This document shows, one piece after another, positions 33,574 through 41,325 of a DNA stretch of 44,823 bases. The stretch is from positions 1 through 44,823 of the forward strand of contig JAILHH010000037.1 of NCBI GenBank assembly GCA_024695935.1, in the 5' to 3' direction. Source of the stretch: Acetatifactor sp. Its GTDB lineage: Bacteria > Bacillota > Clostridia > Lachnospirales > Lachnospiraceae. The position numbers and the translations under genes were made by a program. Numbering within the stretch: the first letter of the stretch is position 1; the number at the start of each line of letters is the position of its first letter. The notes under the pieces were generated by a model. That model was given only the letters and a program-made list of their open reading frames with translations, did no database searches and was not told the origin of the DNA.

Positions 33574-33582
33574 TGTTATACT
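33574..33582 (+). promoter_or_regulatory. Extended -10 promoter of the sigma factor gene
   Basis: TGTTATACT contains a TATACT -10 with TGT extended -10. The -35 region (ACTTAC at 33554-33559) is poor. It lies just past the pnp terminator and about 70 bases before the gene. Confidence 0.5.
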
Positions 33583-33653
33583 GAAAAAAAGCAAAAGTGT
33601 CCCTTTTTGATATACTGTATCGTTATATTATTGAGGACAAAAGAGAGGTACCA

Positions 33654-34178
33654 ATGCTGATTCTGCTTGCTGCGATTACAGATGAGAAAACACGTTCAAA
33701 ACTTGAAATGATTTATAACGCATATTCAGATGCGATGTACTACCGCGCCTATGGAATCCTGCACAATTCACATGATGCAGAAGACGTAGTTCAGGGAGCC
33801 TTTGTGAAGATACTGGAAAATATTGATAAGCTGGAACAGCCTATCAGCAATCGGACACGAAGTTTTGCCTTAATAGTTACAGAAAACAAAGCCATAGATC
33901 TTTACCGAAAAAAGAAGAAATATAACGAAGTGGAATTAGAAGATGACCTTGTGGAGGAGAATCAATCCTTCTCCTATGAGGGGGACAATTTGATCACAGA
34001 GCAGATATTGAAACTGAAACCCAAGTATCGTAATGTTCTGATATTAAAATATGTTCATGGATATAATTACGCGGAGATTGCCCAAATCACAGACACCACA
34101 GAGGAATCTGCAAAAAAAACAGGGCAGAGAGCCAGGGAAAAACTGGAGCAAATGTGTAAGGAGTTGGGAATTATATGA
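33654..34178 (+). CDS. ECF-type RNA polymerase sigma factor
   Basis: A 174-residue protein with sigma region 2 (about 20-85: YNAYSDAMYYRAYGILHNSH, then DAEDVVQGAFVKILENI) and region 4 (about 118-170: KYRNVLILKYVHGYNYAEIA with a helix-turn-helix ending SAKKTGQRAREKLEQM). Such factors redirect RNA polymerase in response to envelope or other signals. The frame is open from a GTG at 33597, but AGAGAGG sits before ATG 33654 and the shorter form begins like other family members. The next gene overlaps by four bases and is probably its membrane-bound anti-sigma partner. The promoter sequence it recognises is unknown. Confidence 0.85.
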   Translation: MLILLAAITDEKTRSKLEMIYNAYSDAMYYRAYGILHNSHDAEDVVQGAFVKILENIDKLEQPISNRTRSFALIVTENKAIDLYRKKKKYNEVELEDDLVEENQSFSYEGDNLITEQILKLKPKYRNVLILKYVHGYNYAEIAQITDTTEESAKKTGQRAREKLEQMCKELGII

Positions 34179-34843
34179 TGGATGAGCTGATGTTGACACA
34201 GGCTTTAGAAGAAGCAGATATATTTATATTGCAGCAGATACCTACAAGGTCATTTTATGAACATGAATTTTCGAATCGGTTCCATCGGAAAATTCGAAGA
34301 TTGATCAGAAGGGAAACAAACCCCGTGATTTACAGAGTGGGCAAGGCAGTCGCTACAATTTTGCTACTGCTTACGGTTGCCGGAGGAATCCTTTTGGGAA
34401 CAAATGATAAGGTACGAGCTGCTTTTGCGCATTGGATCATGCGGATATATAGCGAAGGGATGTTTGGCTATTATAGCAGTTCGGATAAGGAAACAGATAT
34501 TACAAAGTATACAATGGAAAATATTGTTCCCGAAGAATACGAGTTGGTGGATAGGATTCTAAATGAAGGATCAGTAACTGAGATCTATGTGAATTCCGCA
34601 GGGGAAATATTGTCCTTTTCCGTGGTGGCTCCGGATGGCACAAGTGATTTTTATATTGCATGCGATGAAGATGGAGCTGATGAGCCGATTATGATAAGTG
34701 AAATAGAGGCGGAATTATATCTCTCTGAGAAAGAAGGAGAATCTAATGCCATTGTATGGACGGACGAGCATGGTGCGTTGTTGTCCATCAGCGGTTATTT
34801 TAATGACCAGGAATTAATATCTTTTGCAAAAATGACAAAATGA
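34175..34843 (+). CDS. Membrane protein, probable anti-sigma factor (DUF4367-like)
   Basis: A 222-residue protein with a basic cytoplasmic N-terminus of about 50 residues (FHRKIRRLIRRE), one membrane helix (about 56-76: KAVATILLLLTVAGGILLG), and an extracytoplasmic domain of about 145 residues with repeated short strands and a family-like PEEYELVDRILNEGSV. This layout, and overlap with the sigma gene, fits an anti-sigma factor of the DUF4367 group. The N-terminal zinc-binding HxxxCxxC motif of many ECF anti-sigmas is absent. The function is inferred from context. Confidence 0.6.
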   Translation: MMDELMLTQALEEADIFILQQIPTRSFYEHEFSNRFHRKIRRLIRRETNPVIYRVGKAVATILLLLTVAGGILLGTNDKVRAAFAHWIMRIYSEGMFGYYSSSDKETDITKYTMENIVPEEYELVDRILNEGSVTEIYVNSAGEILSFSVVAPDGTSDFYIACDEDGADEPIMISEIEAELYLSEKEGESNAIVWTDEHGALLSISGYFNDQELISFAKMTK

Positions 34844-34921
34844 TAAAACAAAAAGTTATACAAGAAGCAATACTTGGCTCAGCGGATACTCTTTGAGACG
34901 GTATAATGGATGGTGATGAGA

Positions 34922-36028
34922 ATGAAGGAAAAGATATTTACTGTATTGGCATTGATTTTAATATTATCCGCATGTAGTATACAAAAAGAAGCTGCGGAAG
35001 ATAAAGGAAATATAACAGCGATTGAAACAGAGGAGAGTGACAAATATCAAGAGAAAGAGATTATTATGGATAGCGTTGAGCATTATTCTGTAAACTATTT
35101 CCGTTTTCTTGAAAATATTAGGATTGATAAAACTGATGATGGAATGAGTCTTTTCATTGAGTTTATTCCGGAAGTAGGTTCTTTCCCTGTAAAAGAAGAG
35201 ATTTATCAAAGTGTTGTTTTTCATGCCTTGCAGGTTAATTCTTTTTTTGAAGAAATCAACGAATTCCGCTACGTTGTATTGTGGGATGATAGAACCAAGC
35301 AAAAGGCGATGGAGTTGGTTATCAGCGGGGATGAAGTCTCGAATTTGTCCAATGTGTATTATGGATGGTTTGGGGCTCAGAACGCGGGCCTTGAGACTAC
35401 ATTGAAAAATGCATTCTCGGATATTGTTGAGACAGAGGAATCTAGATCGTGGAGAGAATTGCCGAATAATAGCGTCTCTGTTTCAGAGGAAGAACAGGTC
35501 CCCATTGCTACGTTGGATATGGGAGAAGATAATAACGTGCCAGAAAAGGAAATCCTTGAAGTAGTTGGGTTTTGCCAGGAGGCTGATACTTTATATTATA
35601 ACGCGCTATACGGAATGTGTCCTTATGATTTTAGCAAATATTTGGTTGGCAATATAAAGGATTATAAAACTAAGGCATTGGGGATGGAAATAAAGCAAAG
35701 AAGAGATGCTATGCTTGAAAATGCAACGGTGACATCCGCCTATGAGACGTTAGAATCCTATCCTATCGATGAAACCTATTATTTCATACGAATGGCAGTA
35801 GTACGCATATTTTCTTTTGGAGGAGAAGAGTCTTCGATTGTAGAATTTATTGTCTCGAAAAGTGATGGCAAATTGTTAGTAGCCGATTGGTATGACGCAA
35901 GAATTGATTCTATAGATACTGTTTTTATAGAAGAAGGTATAAATCCCCAATTACCAATAAAATGGGAGGATGAAGAATGGTTTGATCAATTAATTAAAAA
36001 AATAGAAAATGTTCAGATCAAGGATTAG
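34922..36028 (+). CDS. Lipoprotein of unknown function
   Basis: A 368-residue protein with a lipoprotein signal peptide: MKEKIF, a hydrophobic stretch and lipobox LSAC with Cys around residue 17. The mature part is acidic, with no motif I recognise. ATGs at 34910 and 34916 and a GTG are also in frame; I chose 34922 because GGATGG (34908-34913) is eight bases upstream and the signal peptide then starts normally. It lies 78 bases after the putative anti-sigma gene and shares its AT-richer composition, so it may be the sensor or target of that sigma factor (inference). The gap of about 250 bases to nrdG holds only the nrdG promoter region. Confidence 0.65.
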   Translation: MKEKIFTVLALILILSACSIQKEAAEDKGNITAIETEESDKYQEKEIIMDSVEHYSVNYFRFLENIRIDKTDDGMSLFIEFIPEVGSFPVKEEIYQSVVFHALQVNSFFEEINEFRYVVLWDDRTKQKAMELVISGDEVSNLSNVYYGWFGAQNAGLETTLKNAFSDIVETEESRSWRELPNNSVSVSEEEQVPIATLDMGEDNNVPEKEILEVVGFCQEADTLYYNALYGMCPYDFSKYLVGNIKDYKTKALGMEIKQRRDAMLENATVTSAYETLESYPIDETYYFIRMAVVRIFSFGGEESSIVEFIVSKSDGKLLVADWYDARIDSIDTVFIEEGINPQLPIKWEDEEWFDQLIKKIENVQIKD

Positions 36029-36173
36029 CGCGTCAGGAAGATATATGATTTATTAGGGGTTGAATGAAAAGAAAAGTGCTGCAAGAGTAAAGTAGCATAA
36101 CATATTTACACTTTGTGGGCGTGCCCAAATATGATAATTTATTGTCTGTTATTTAAACCGGGACAAAAATGGC

Positions 36174-36222
36174 TTGCAATATATATGCCGCAGCAATATA
36201 ATTAAACCACAAGATATAGAAA
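36174..36222 (+). promoter_or_regulatory. Possible paired NrdR boxes upstream of nrdG
   Basis: TTGCAATATATATGCC (36174) and CCACAAGATATAGAAA (36207) loosely resemble the NrdR consensus ACACTATATATAGTGT and lie about three helical turns apart, just upstream of the promoter, as paired NrdR sites usually do. The matches are partial (about 8 and 10 of 16) in AT-rich DNA. Confidence 0.25.
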
Positions 36223-36225
36223 AGT

Positions 36226-36255
36226 TTGCCGATTAAATACGAAATATTGTACAAT
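36226..36255 (+). promoter_or_regulatory. Promoter of nrdG
   Basis: TTGCCG (36226-36231), 18 bases, TACAAT (36250-36255). The start near 36262 would leave a leader of about 18 bases holding AGGAGG. Confidence 0.6.
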
Positions 36256-36279
36256 TAGATTTACAGGAGGTATCGGCTT

Positions 36280-36807
36280 ATGAATTATTCTGCAATAAAA
36301 GAATTTGATGTGGCTGACGGCCCCGGCGTAAGGGTTTCGCTTTTTGTGAGCGGCTGTACGCATCATTGTCCGGGATGCTTTAACGCAAGTACCTGGGACT
36401 TTGACAGTGGAGAACCATATACGGAGGAAGTTCAGGAGAGTATATTAAAAGCCATGTCACCGGAACATATTCAGGGCATCACGGTGCTTGGGGGTGAACC
36501 CTTTGAACCGGAGAACAGATTCTGTGTACTTGAACTCATCAAAGAAGTCAGAAGCCGATTCCCTGAAAAAGATGTGTGGTGTTACTCGGGATATACTTTT
36601 GAAGAGATGCTCAAATGGATAGACGAAGGACGCACTGAAGTGAGGGAACTTTTGGAAAATATAGATATACTGGTGGACGGAGAGTTTGTAATGGCAAAAA
36701 AGGATATAACCCTTCAGTTTCGCGGCTCCTCAAATCAAAGGATCCTAAAGGCTTCTGAGTCTGTAAAAGCGGGTAAACCCATATTTTGGGAAGAATTAAA
36801 AAAATAA
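36280..36807 (+). CDS. nrdG: Anaerobic ribonucleoside-triphosphate reductase activating protein
   Basis: A 175-residue radical SAM enzyme that installs the glycyl radical on NrdD for oxygen-free deoxynucleotide synthesis. The cluster ligands are Cys26, Cys30 and Cys33 (CTHHCPGC), the CxxxCxxC motif, preceded by the family start FDVADGPGVRVSLFVSG. LGGEPFEPEN is the SAM-contact segment. AGGAGG lies eight bases upstream. NrdD is not adjacent, unlike the common nrdDG arrangement. It supports an anaerobic lifestyle. Confidence 0.93.
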   Translation: MNYSAIKEFDVADGPGVRVSLFVSGCTHHCPGCFNASTWDFDSGEPYTEEVQESILKAMSPEHIQGITVLGGEPFEPENRFCVLELIKEVRSRFPEKDVWCYSGYTFEEMLKWIDEGRTEVRELLENIDILVDGEFVMAKKDITLQFRGSSNQRILKASESVKAGKPIFWEELKK

Positions 36808-36820
36808 TTTCAAAAAGTTA

Positions 36821-36849
36821 TTGCAAACTTATTCAAGTTAGTGTATACT
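36821..36849 (+). promoter_or_regulatory. Strong orphan promoter after nrdG
   Basis: TTGCAA (36821-36826), exactly 17 bases, TATACT (36844-36849), on the plus strand. No plus-strand gene follows for more than 3 kb. The only thing downstream is a terminator 75 bases on. Confidence 0.65.
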
Positions 36850-36855
36850 AACCAA

Positions 36856-36950
36856 TGTGATCGAAAGTGATCACGAACTACTCATGTTGATAAATGCCAT
36901 TATCATATTTCACAAGAAAAACCCCGGCCTCACGGTCGGGGAATTTTCGT
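36856..36950 (+). ncRNA. Candidate small RNA of about 95 bases
   Basis: From the orphan promoter, transcription would run from about 36856 to the terminator tail near 36950. The segment contains short inverted repeats (TGATC...GATCA, GATAA...TTATC) and no reading frame with a ribosome binding site. It ends in the CCCCGGCC/GGTCGGGG hairpin with AATTTTCGTTCTTTC. It is convergent with the ABC permease gene. I recognise no known RNA family. Confidence 0.4.
36922..36950. terminator. Bidirectional terminator between nrdG/small RNA and the ABC operon
   Basis: CCCCGGCC pairs with GGTCGGGG (one G/T wobble) around TCAC. On the minus strand it is followed directly by TTTTTCTTGTG, a good terminator for the permease gene. 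On the plus strand the tail is the weaker AATTTTCGTTCTTTC. Confidence 0.85.
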
Positions 36951-36956
36951 TCTTTC

Positions 36957-38789
36957 TTACTCTGCGATAGCGGGATAGTCTTTGTAGAGGTAAGGAGAGT
37001 CAGCCGTATCTGTTAATTCCAGGTTTTCTTCTATATACTTTATTGTTTCGGTATAGTTCTCCGGGATTGGAAGATTTACGGAGGGCCATCCTTTTTCATT
37101 GTAATAACATTCTATACGGTACATATCTGAATAGTCATAATATTCTTTGAACAATTCCTCAGCACTGTAATGGGAATCAAAATCCTTTTCATAGCAGGCA
37201 AGAAGTTCATCAGCTTCTTTCTCGGTGAGGGTTGCTCCGTCAAAGTTATTATCCTCTACGGTTACCCCCAGCGGTTTTATAAAATTCTGTGTGCTTATCT
37301 TGTAAAATGTTTCTTTGTAGCCTTCTGCATTCAGCACGCAGTCAACCATATCTATGAAGGTATCTCGGATATAGTATTCTCTGTAGATCTTTCTGCCGTT
37401 TTTTAAATTGAATCTGACGGTGCAATAAACCATATATTCGCTGTCCTCTGTACGAGCCTGGACCATTCTCTCTGCCAGTGCATAGCCTTCGTCAAGAGGA
37501 ACTTTGATATCAACATTACTTATCTGGAGACCCTCATAGTTAAAAAATACTTCTCCGTCATCGCCTAATAATAGGTTTGCACCGTCATCCCTGAAAGTGT
37601 TGGGCAGGATTGTGATGCTTTCAAGCTTTTCTTTTTTCGGGATATAATTGTCATATCCGAAAAGTCCGGTGATAAATATCAGTTGAAGAACTGCGGATAC
37701 ACATATGCTTGTGATAAACAATGCCTTATTGCCAAGGAAGTTTTTGGCGGAGGCATTAAATATAATGCTTATCAGGCTGTATGCAAGAACAGCTCCCATG
37801 AGCGCTCCGACTATGGACCAGAAATCTTGAGCTCCGTTACTTAATTCCCTAAACAGTGATCCGATGAGTACTGCAGCCAAAACAGTGACGATCACTGTGA
37901 AAACATTCTGAACAGGTTTGTATACTGCACCTTTTTCACTGGTCTCACTCTTTCTGTTTTTGTAGAGAAACAGTGAGATCACGGCCATGATGATTGTGAT
38001 CAGAATATATATAATGCAATATCCGATCTTGTTTTCAAGACCGTTAAATCCTACATCAAAGAGTCCAATGGCACCCGGGAGCGGAGAAAGAGATGCAAAT
38101 AATTCAATCTTATCCATATTTGCAATGGCTGTTTCTGTATATTCTTGTAATACAAGTGTCCATATCAGATAGATTATGGTAATGGCACAGGATACTATAC
38201 CCATGTTTGCCAGAGTACTGATGTAATTTCCGCTTAACAGCACTCCGAGAATAAATGCAAAATATACTCCTAGGTATGTGAGTATCAAAATCGTAAATTG
38301 TACCGACATTTCCTTTGAAAGCATTCCGAAAAACTCGGTTTTTACCACATGGGGCAGACATATAAAATATGCGATCACATGAGTGATAAATGCAGGTATC
38401 AGCCAATACAAGAATCCGTTTATGGAAAGGGCCGTAAACATTTTCTCTCTCTTTACAGGCAGAGCATGATAAAAATCCACTTTGTTTTTGTTAAAGAGAT
38501 AGTCAAAGGAGAACATGGCACAGATAAATGCGCCGGCCATGGCTATAATGCCCTCGATAACAAAGAAGTAATGGGTAGCGAGAGAGAAAATATCCCTGGC
38601 TATAAATGTTTCCTTAGATGCGGTGGGGTTATCTATATAGTAGTAAGTGTTGCTCGATGCATTTCCCACTAACAGCGTAAACACAATAATGCCCAGGATC
38701 AACTGTGTTACTGTTGAAAGTGCGGGGATCCACTTGCGCTTTTTGGTCTCCGCATTCATTATCTTAAACAGTGAGATCTGTGAAGTCAT
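36957..38789 (-). CDS. ABC transporter permease
   Basis: A 610-residue membrane protein. Hydrophobic helices occupy about residues 25-400: first a pair flanking an extracytoplasmic YYYIDNPTASKETF loop, the typical KVDFYHALPVKREKMF segment seen in ABC-2-type permeases of Lachnospiraceae, then further helices. The C-terminal 210 residues are hydrophilic and rich in Glu, Asp and Tyr, probably extracytoplasmic. The start is the internal Met at 38789, as GGAGG precedes it by about nine bases; a Met at 38810 lies upstream of that site. It overlaps the ATPase gene by 26 bases, so the two are coupled. The substrate is unknown; the YtrABC-like layout suggests an envelope-stress or antimicrobial-related exporter (inference). 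Confidence 0.85.
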   Translation of the reverse strand: MTSQISLFKIMNAETKKRKWIPALSTVTQLILGIIVFTLLVGNASSNTYYYIDNPTASKETFIARDIFSLATHYFFVIEGIIAMAGAFICAMFSFDYLFNKNKVDFYHALPVKREKMFTALSINGFLYWLIPAFITHVIAYFICLPHVVKTEFFGMLSKEMSVQFTILILTYLGVYFAFILGVLLSGNYISTLANMGIVSCAITIIYLIWTLVLQEYTETAIANMDKIELFASLSPLPGAIGLFDVGFNGLENKIGYCIIYILITIIMAVISLFLYKNRKSETSEKGAVYKPVQNVFTVIVTVLAAVLIGSLFRELSNGAQDFWSIVGALMGAVLAYSLISIIFNASAKNFLGNKALFITSICVSAVLQLIFITGLFGYDNYIPKKEKLESITILPNTFRDDGANLLLGDDGEVFFNYEGLQISNVDIKVPLDEGYALAERMVQARTEDSEYMVYCTVRFNLKNGRKIYREYYIRDTFIDMVDCVLNAEGYKETFYKISTQNFIKPLGVTVEDNNFDGATLTEKEADELLACYEKDFDSHYSAEELFKEYYDYSDMYRIECYYNEKGWPSVNLPIPENYTETIKYIEENLELTDTADSPYLYKDYPAIAE

Positions 38790-39666
38790 ATCCCAACACC
38801 TCCGTTTCATTTATAAAGATCTCCTCCAGTGAGAGAGGAAGTATTTCCCAAAAGACGGGAGATAATTCAAGCATTTTTGACTCGATCTCCTCACGGGATG
38901 CCCTGACTGTCATGGTGATGAGCGAACCGGTGAGACTGCTTGTGAGCACGTCAAAGGCACTCATCATGCTCTTTTTGTCGGTGTCCGCCCCCGGAACGAA
39001 CTGGATCTTGTAAACGCCAAGCTTCATTTCATCCAGGTCTTTTGAAAATACCACGCCACCTTTGTGGAGAAGCCCCACATGTTCACAGATGTCTTCAAGT
39101 TCCCTTAAGTTATGCGATGCTATAATAGGCGTAAAGTCTCTTTTATCCATCTCATCTACAAAGAGTCTTTTTACGGCCTGCCTCATTACGGGATCAAGTC
39201 CGTCGAAGGTCTCGTCGCAGAGAAGGTATTTTGAACCTACGCATATGCCGATCACAACGGACAGCTGTTTTTTCATTCCCTTTGAAAAAGTGGATATTTT
39301 TCTGTTTTTGTCAAGGTCCAGGATCCCCAGGAGTTTTTCAAAACGCTCCGTGTCAAAACCGGGATAGTAGGTCTTGTAGTGATCTGCCATTACCTGTGGT
39401 GTGGAACCGCTCAAAAAGAACTGGTCGTCGGATATGTAAAATATCTTTGCCTTTAGTTCCGTGTTTTCATATACTTCCTCGCCGTCCACTTTAACGTTTC
39501 CCCTGTCAGGTCTGTATATCCCGGCGATGGTACGCAGGAGAGTACTCTTACCTGCGCCGTTTGTACCGATCAGTCCGTATACATGGCCTTCCTCGATGCA
39601 GGCGGTAACTGATTCGAGAGCGGTGATGTCGTCAAACTCTTTGTGCAGATTCGTTATCTCAATCAT
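38764..39666 (-). CDS. ABC transporter ATP-binding protein
   Basis: A 300-residue ATPase with Walker A GLIGTNGAGKST (about 31-42), Q-loop region, signature FSKGMKKQLSVVIG (about 136-149), Walker B YLLCDETFDGLDP and the switch His in IIASHNLRELEDI. The signature FSKGM is typical of ABC-2 exporters such as YtrB or BcrA rather than the classic LSGGQ. A C-terminal domain of about 80 residues follows. It overlaps the GntR gene by eight bases upstream and the permease gene downstream, giving one operon. Confidence 0.92.
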   Translation of the reverse strand: MIEITNLHKEFDDITALESVTACIEEGHVYGLIGTNGAGKSTLLRTIAGIYRPDRGNVKVDGEEVYENTELKAKIFYISDDQFFLSGSTPQVMADHYKTYYPGFDTERFEKLLGILDLDKNRKISTFSKGMKKQLSVVIGICVGSKYLLCDETFDGLDPVMRQAVKRLFVDEMDKRDFTPIIASHNLRELEDICEHVGLLHKGGVVFSKDLDEMKLGVYKIQFVPGADTDKKSMMSAFDVLTSSLTGSLITMTVRASREEIESKMLELSPVFWEILPLSLEEIFINETEVLGYDFTDLTV

Positions 39667-40045
39667 TGTTTGCCTCCTTGATCATTTTTTCATAGATCTG
39701 CGATATGGATTGTAACAGGCTTTCCTTTGAGTATCCGGAGGCGAGAGCAGTCTGTACCAGACTCTGAATAGCCGCTTCAAGGGCGCTGTCTAGTGCGCCG
39801 GCCCATGATTTTTTCTCGGATACGAAATTGCCTCTTCCCACAACTGTATATATGTAGCCCTTGGACTCTAATTCCGAATAAGCCCTTTGGATCGTATTTG
39901 GGTTTACCGAAAGACTAAGAGCCAACTGCCGCACAGAGGGGAGTTTAGTGTTTTCATCCAAGGCGCCGCATACGATCAGGTGCGACAGTTTTTCCGTCAC
40001 CTGCTCGTAGATCGGTCGCTTGTCTCTGTAATCCAGCGTGATCAT
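39659..40045 (-). CDS. GntR-family repressor, YtrA type
   Basis: A 128-residue regulator with an N-terminal winged helix (residues 1-75: RPIYEQVTEKLSHLIVCGAL, KLPSVRQLALSLSVNPNTIQ and RAYSELESKGYIYTVVGRGN are textbook GntR helices and wing) and a short C-terminal helical part. The short form without a large ligand domain is the YtrA subfamily, whose genes usually head ABC transporter operons and repress them until an envelope antibiotic or other signal appears. AAGGAGA lies before the ATG. It probably binds the inverted repeat at 40070-40092 in its own leader. Confidence 0.92.
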   Translation of the reverse strand: MITLDYRDKRPIYEQVTEKLSHLIVCGALDENTKLPSVRQLALSLSVNPNTIQRAYSELESKGYIYTVVGRGNFVSEKKSWAGALDSALEAAIQSLVQTALASGYSKESLLQSISQIYEKMIKEANND

Positions 40046-40069
40046 AGAATTCTCCTTTCAGATTCATAA

Positions 40070-40092
40070 GTGTATTAAAACAATTAATACAC
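40070..40092. promoter_or_regulatory. GntR/YtrA operator
   Basis: A perfect inverted repeat GTGTATTA - seven bases - TAATACAC lies 25 bases upstream of the GntR gene and just downstream of the predicted transcription start. Its position and symmetry fit autorepression by a dimeric YtrA-type regulator. Confidence 0.75.
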
Positions 40093-40103
40093 CTCATACA
40101 CAA

Positions 40104-40132
40104 AACATAGCACGTTTTTCAGATGATGTCAA
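40104..40132 (-). promoter_or_regulatory. Promoter of the GntR-ABC operon
   Basis: Read on the minus strand: TTGACA (40132-40127), exactly 17 bases, TATGTT (40109-40104). The start is expected near 40097, placing the operator at about +5 to +27. Confidence 0.75.
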
Positions 40133-40191
40133 CGCAATCTTTCTTAGCCGCAAAAATTTTTGCACGAAGAGATGGAAATTTTTCTTCGATA

Positions 40192-40200
40192 TGTTAAACT
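40192..40200 (+). promoter_or_regulatory. Extended -10 of the SbcD-like gene
   Basis: TGTTAAACT, with TGT extended -10 and TAAACT hexamer, identical to the Mrp operon -10. The -35 is weak. It leaves a leader of only about 15 bases containing GGAGGGG. Confidence 0.45.
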
Positions 40201-40221
40201 GAACACATGGAGGGGAAAAAT

Positions 40222-41325
40222 ATGAAAATAATACATTGTGCCGACCTTCATCTTGATTCTTCCATGACCGGATTATTGTCCAAGGAAAAAGCAAAGGAGA
40301 GAAAAAATGAGCTCCTTTTGACTTTTAAGAAAATGATAGACTATGCCGCAAAAGAGGGTGTTTTTGCTATCATAATAGCCGGGGATCTCTTTGATACAAA
40401 GAGTGTTTCCGCTGCTGCGAGAAACTGCGTCCTTGCGGCGATCGAGGATAATCCGGATATTTATTTCTTTTATCTGAAAGGAAACCATGACAGTGATAAC
40501 TTCTTAAGTTCCCTTCAGACAATTCCTGAGAATCTCAAACTTTTTTCGGATAAACTGACCACGTACCATATAGGTGAGAAAGGTAACATTGCCATCTCAG
40601 GTATCGAACTCACTCCTGTCAATTCAAATTCATTTTATTCTCTGGCGGGACTTGATATGACTAATTTTAATATCCTGGTGCTTCACGGACAGGAATCTCA
40701 GTCGGCCTCAAAGGACAAGGCGGAGATCATCAATCTGAAGGAACTAAAGAACAAGGGCATAGATTATCTGGCTCTTGGCCATATACACAGCTACAAAATG
40801 GATGCTCTTGACGGCAGAGGAAAATATTGTTATCCGGGGTGCCTTGAAGGCAGAGGCTTTGATGAATGCGGACCCCATGGTTTCGTGGTACTTGATATCG
40901 ACGAGGACAGGATGATTTACTCCGCTGAGTTCATAAAGGCGGCATCCAGAAATCTGCATGAGGTTTTTGTGGACATCTCGGAGTGCCTTACCAGTAATGA
41001 CTGTATAAAAAAAGCTGAGCAGACTTTAAAAGAAAAGGATATACCTTCTTCAGACCTTGTAAAGATAGTCCTCACAGGTGATGTGGATTATACCTGCGAA
41101 AAGGATCCGGCTCTGATAAAGACGCATTTCAGAGATTCATATTATTATGTCAAGCTAAAAGATAAATCCGGCTTTAAAGTGGATTATGATGCTTTCAAAA
41201 ATGATAAATCCTTAAAGGGTGAATTCGTGCGAACCGTTATCTCCAGCGAAGAACTGACTGCGGAGGAGCAGGCAGGCATTATCAGATACGGTATCAAAGC
41301 ACTGATGGGGGAGGTGATCGACTGA
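40222..41325 (+). CDS. Metallophosphoesterase, DNA repair exonuclease (SbcD/YhaO type)
   Basis: A 367-residue calcineurin-like phosphoesterase. The metal motifs are in order: CADLHLDSS (D-x-H), GDLFDTK (GDxxD), KGNHDSDN (GNHD), VLHGQE and GHIHSYK (GHxH). Of the Mre11/SbcD family, its length and partner fit Bacillus YhaO. The frame is open from 40207 but GGAGGGG lies inside that stretch, so the start is 40222. Its stop overlaps the start of the SMC-like ATPase gene (TGATG), the usual layout of a nuclease-ATPase pair acting on DNA ends. In-cell targets are unknown. Confidence 0.9.
   Translation: MKIIHCADLHLDSSMTGLLSKEKAKERKNELLLTFKKMIDYAAKEGVFAIIIAGDLFDTKSVSAAARNCVLAAIEDNPDIYFFYLKGNHDSDNFLSSLQTIPENLKLFSDKLTTYHIGEKGNIAISGIELTPVNSNSFYSLAGLDMTNFNILVLHGQESQSASKDKAEIINLKELKNKGIDYLALGHIHSYKMDALDGRGKYCYPGCLEGRGFDECGPHGFVVLDIDEDRMIYSAEFIKAASRNLHEVFVDISECLTSNDCIKKAEQTLKEKDIPSSDLVKIVLTGDVDYTCEKDPALIKTHFRDSYYYVKLKDKSGFKVDYDAFKNDKSLKGEFVRTVISSEELTAEEQAGIIRYGIKALMGEVID

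Noticed and set aside
34902-34907. TATAAT as a promoter for the lipoprotein gene
   Set aside because: No -35 at suitable distance, and the start would fall almost on the ATG; cotranscription with the sigma operon is more likely.
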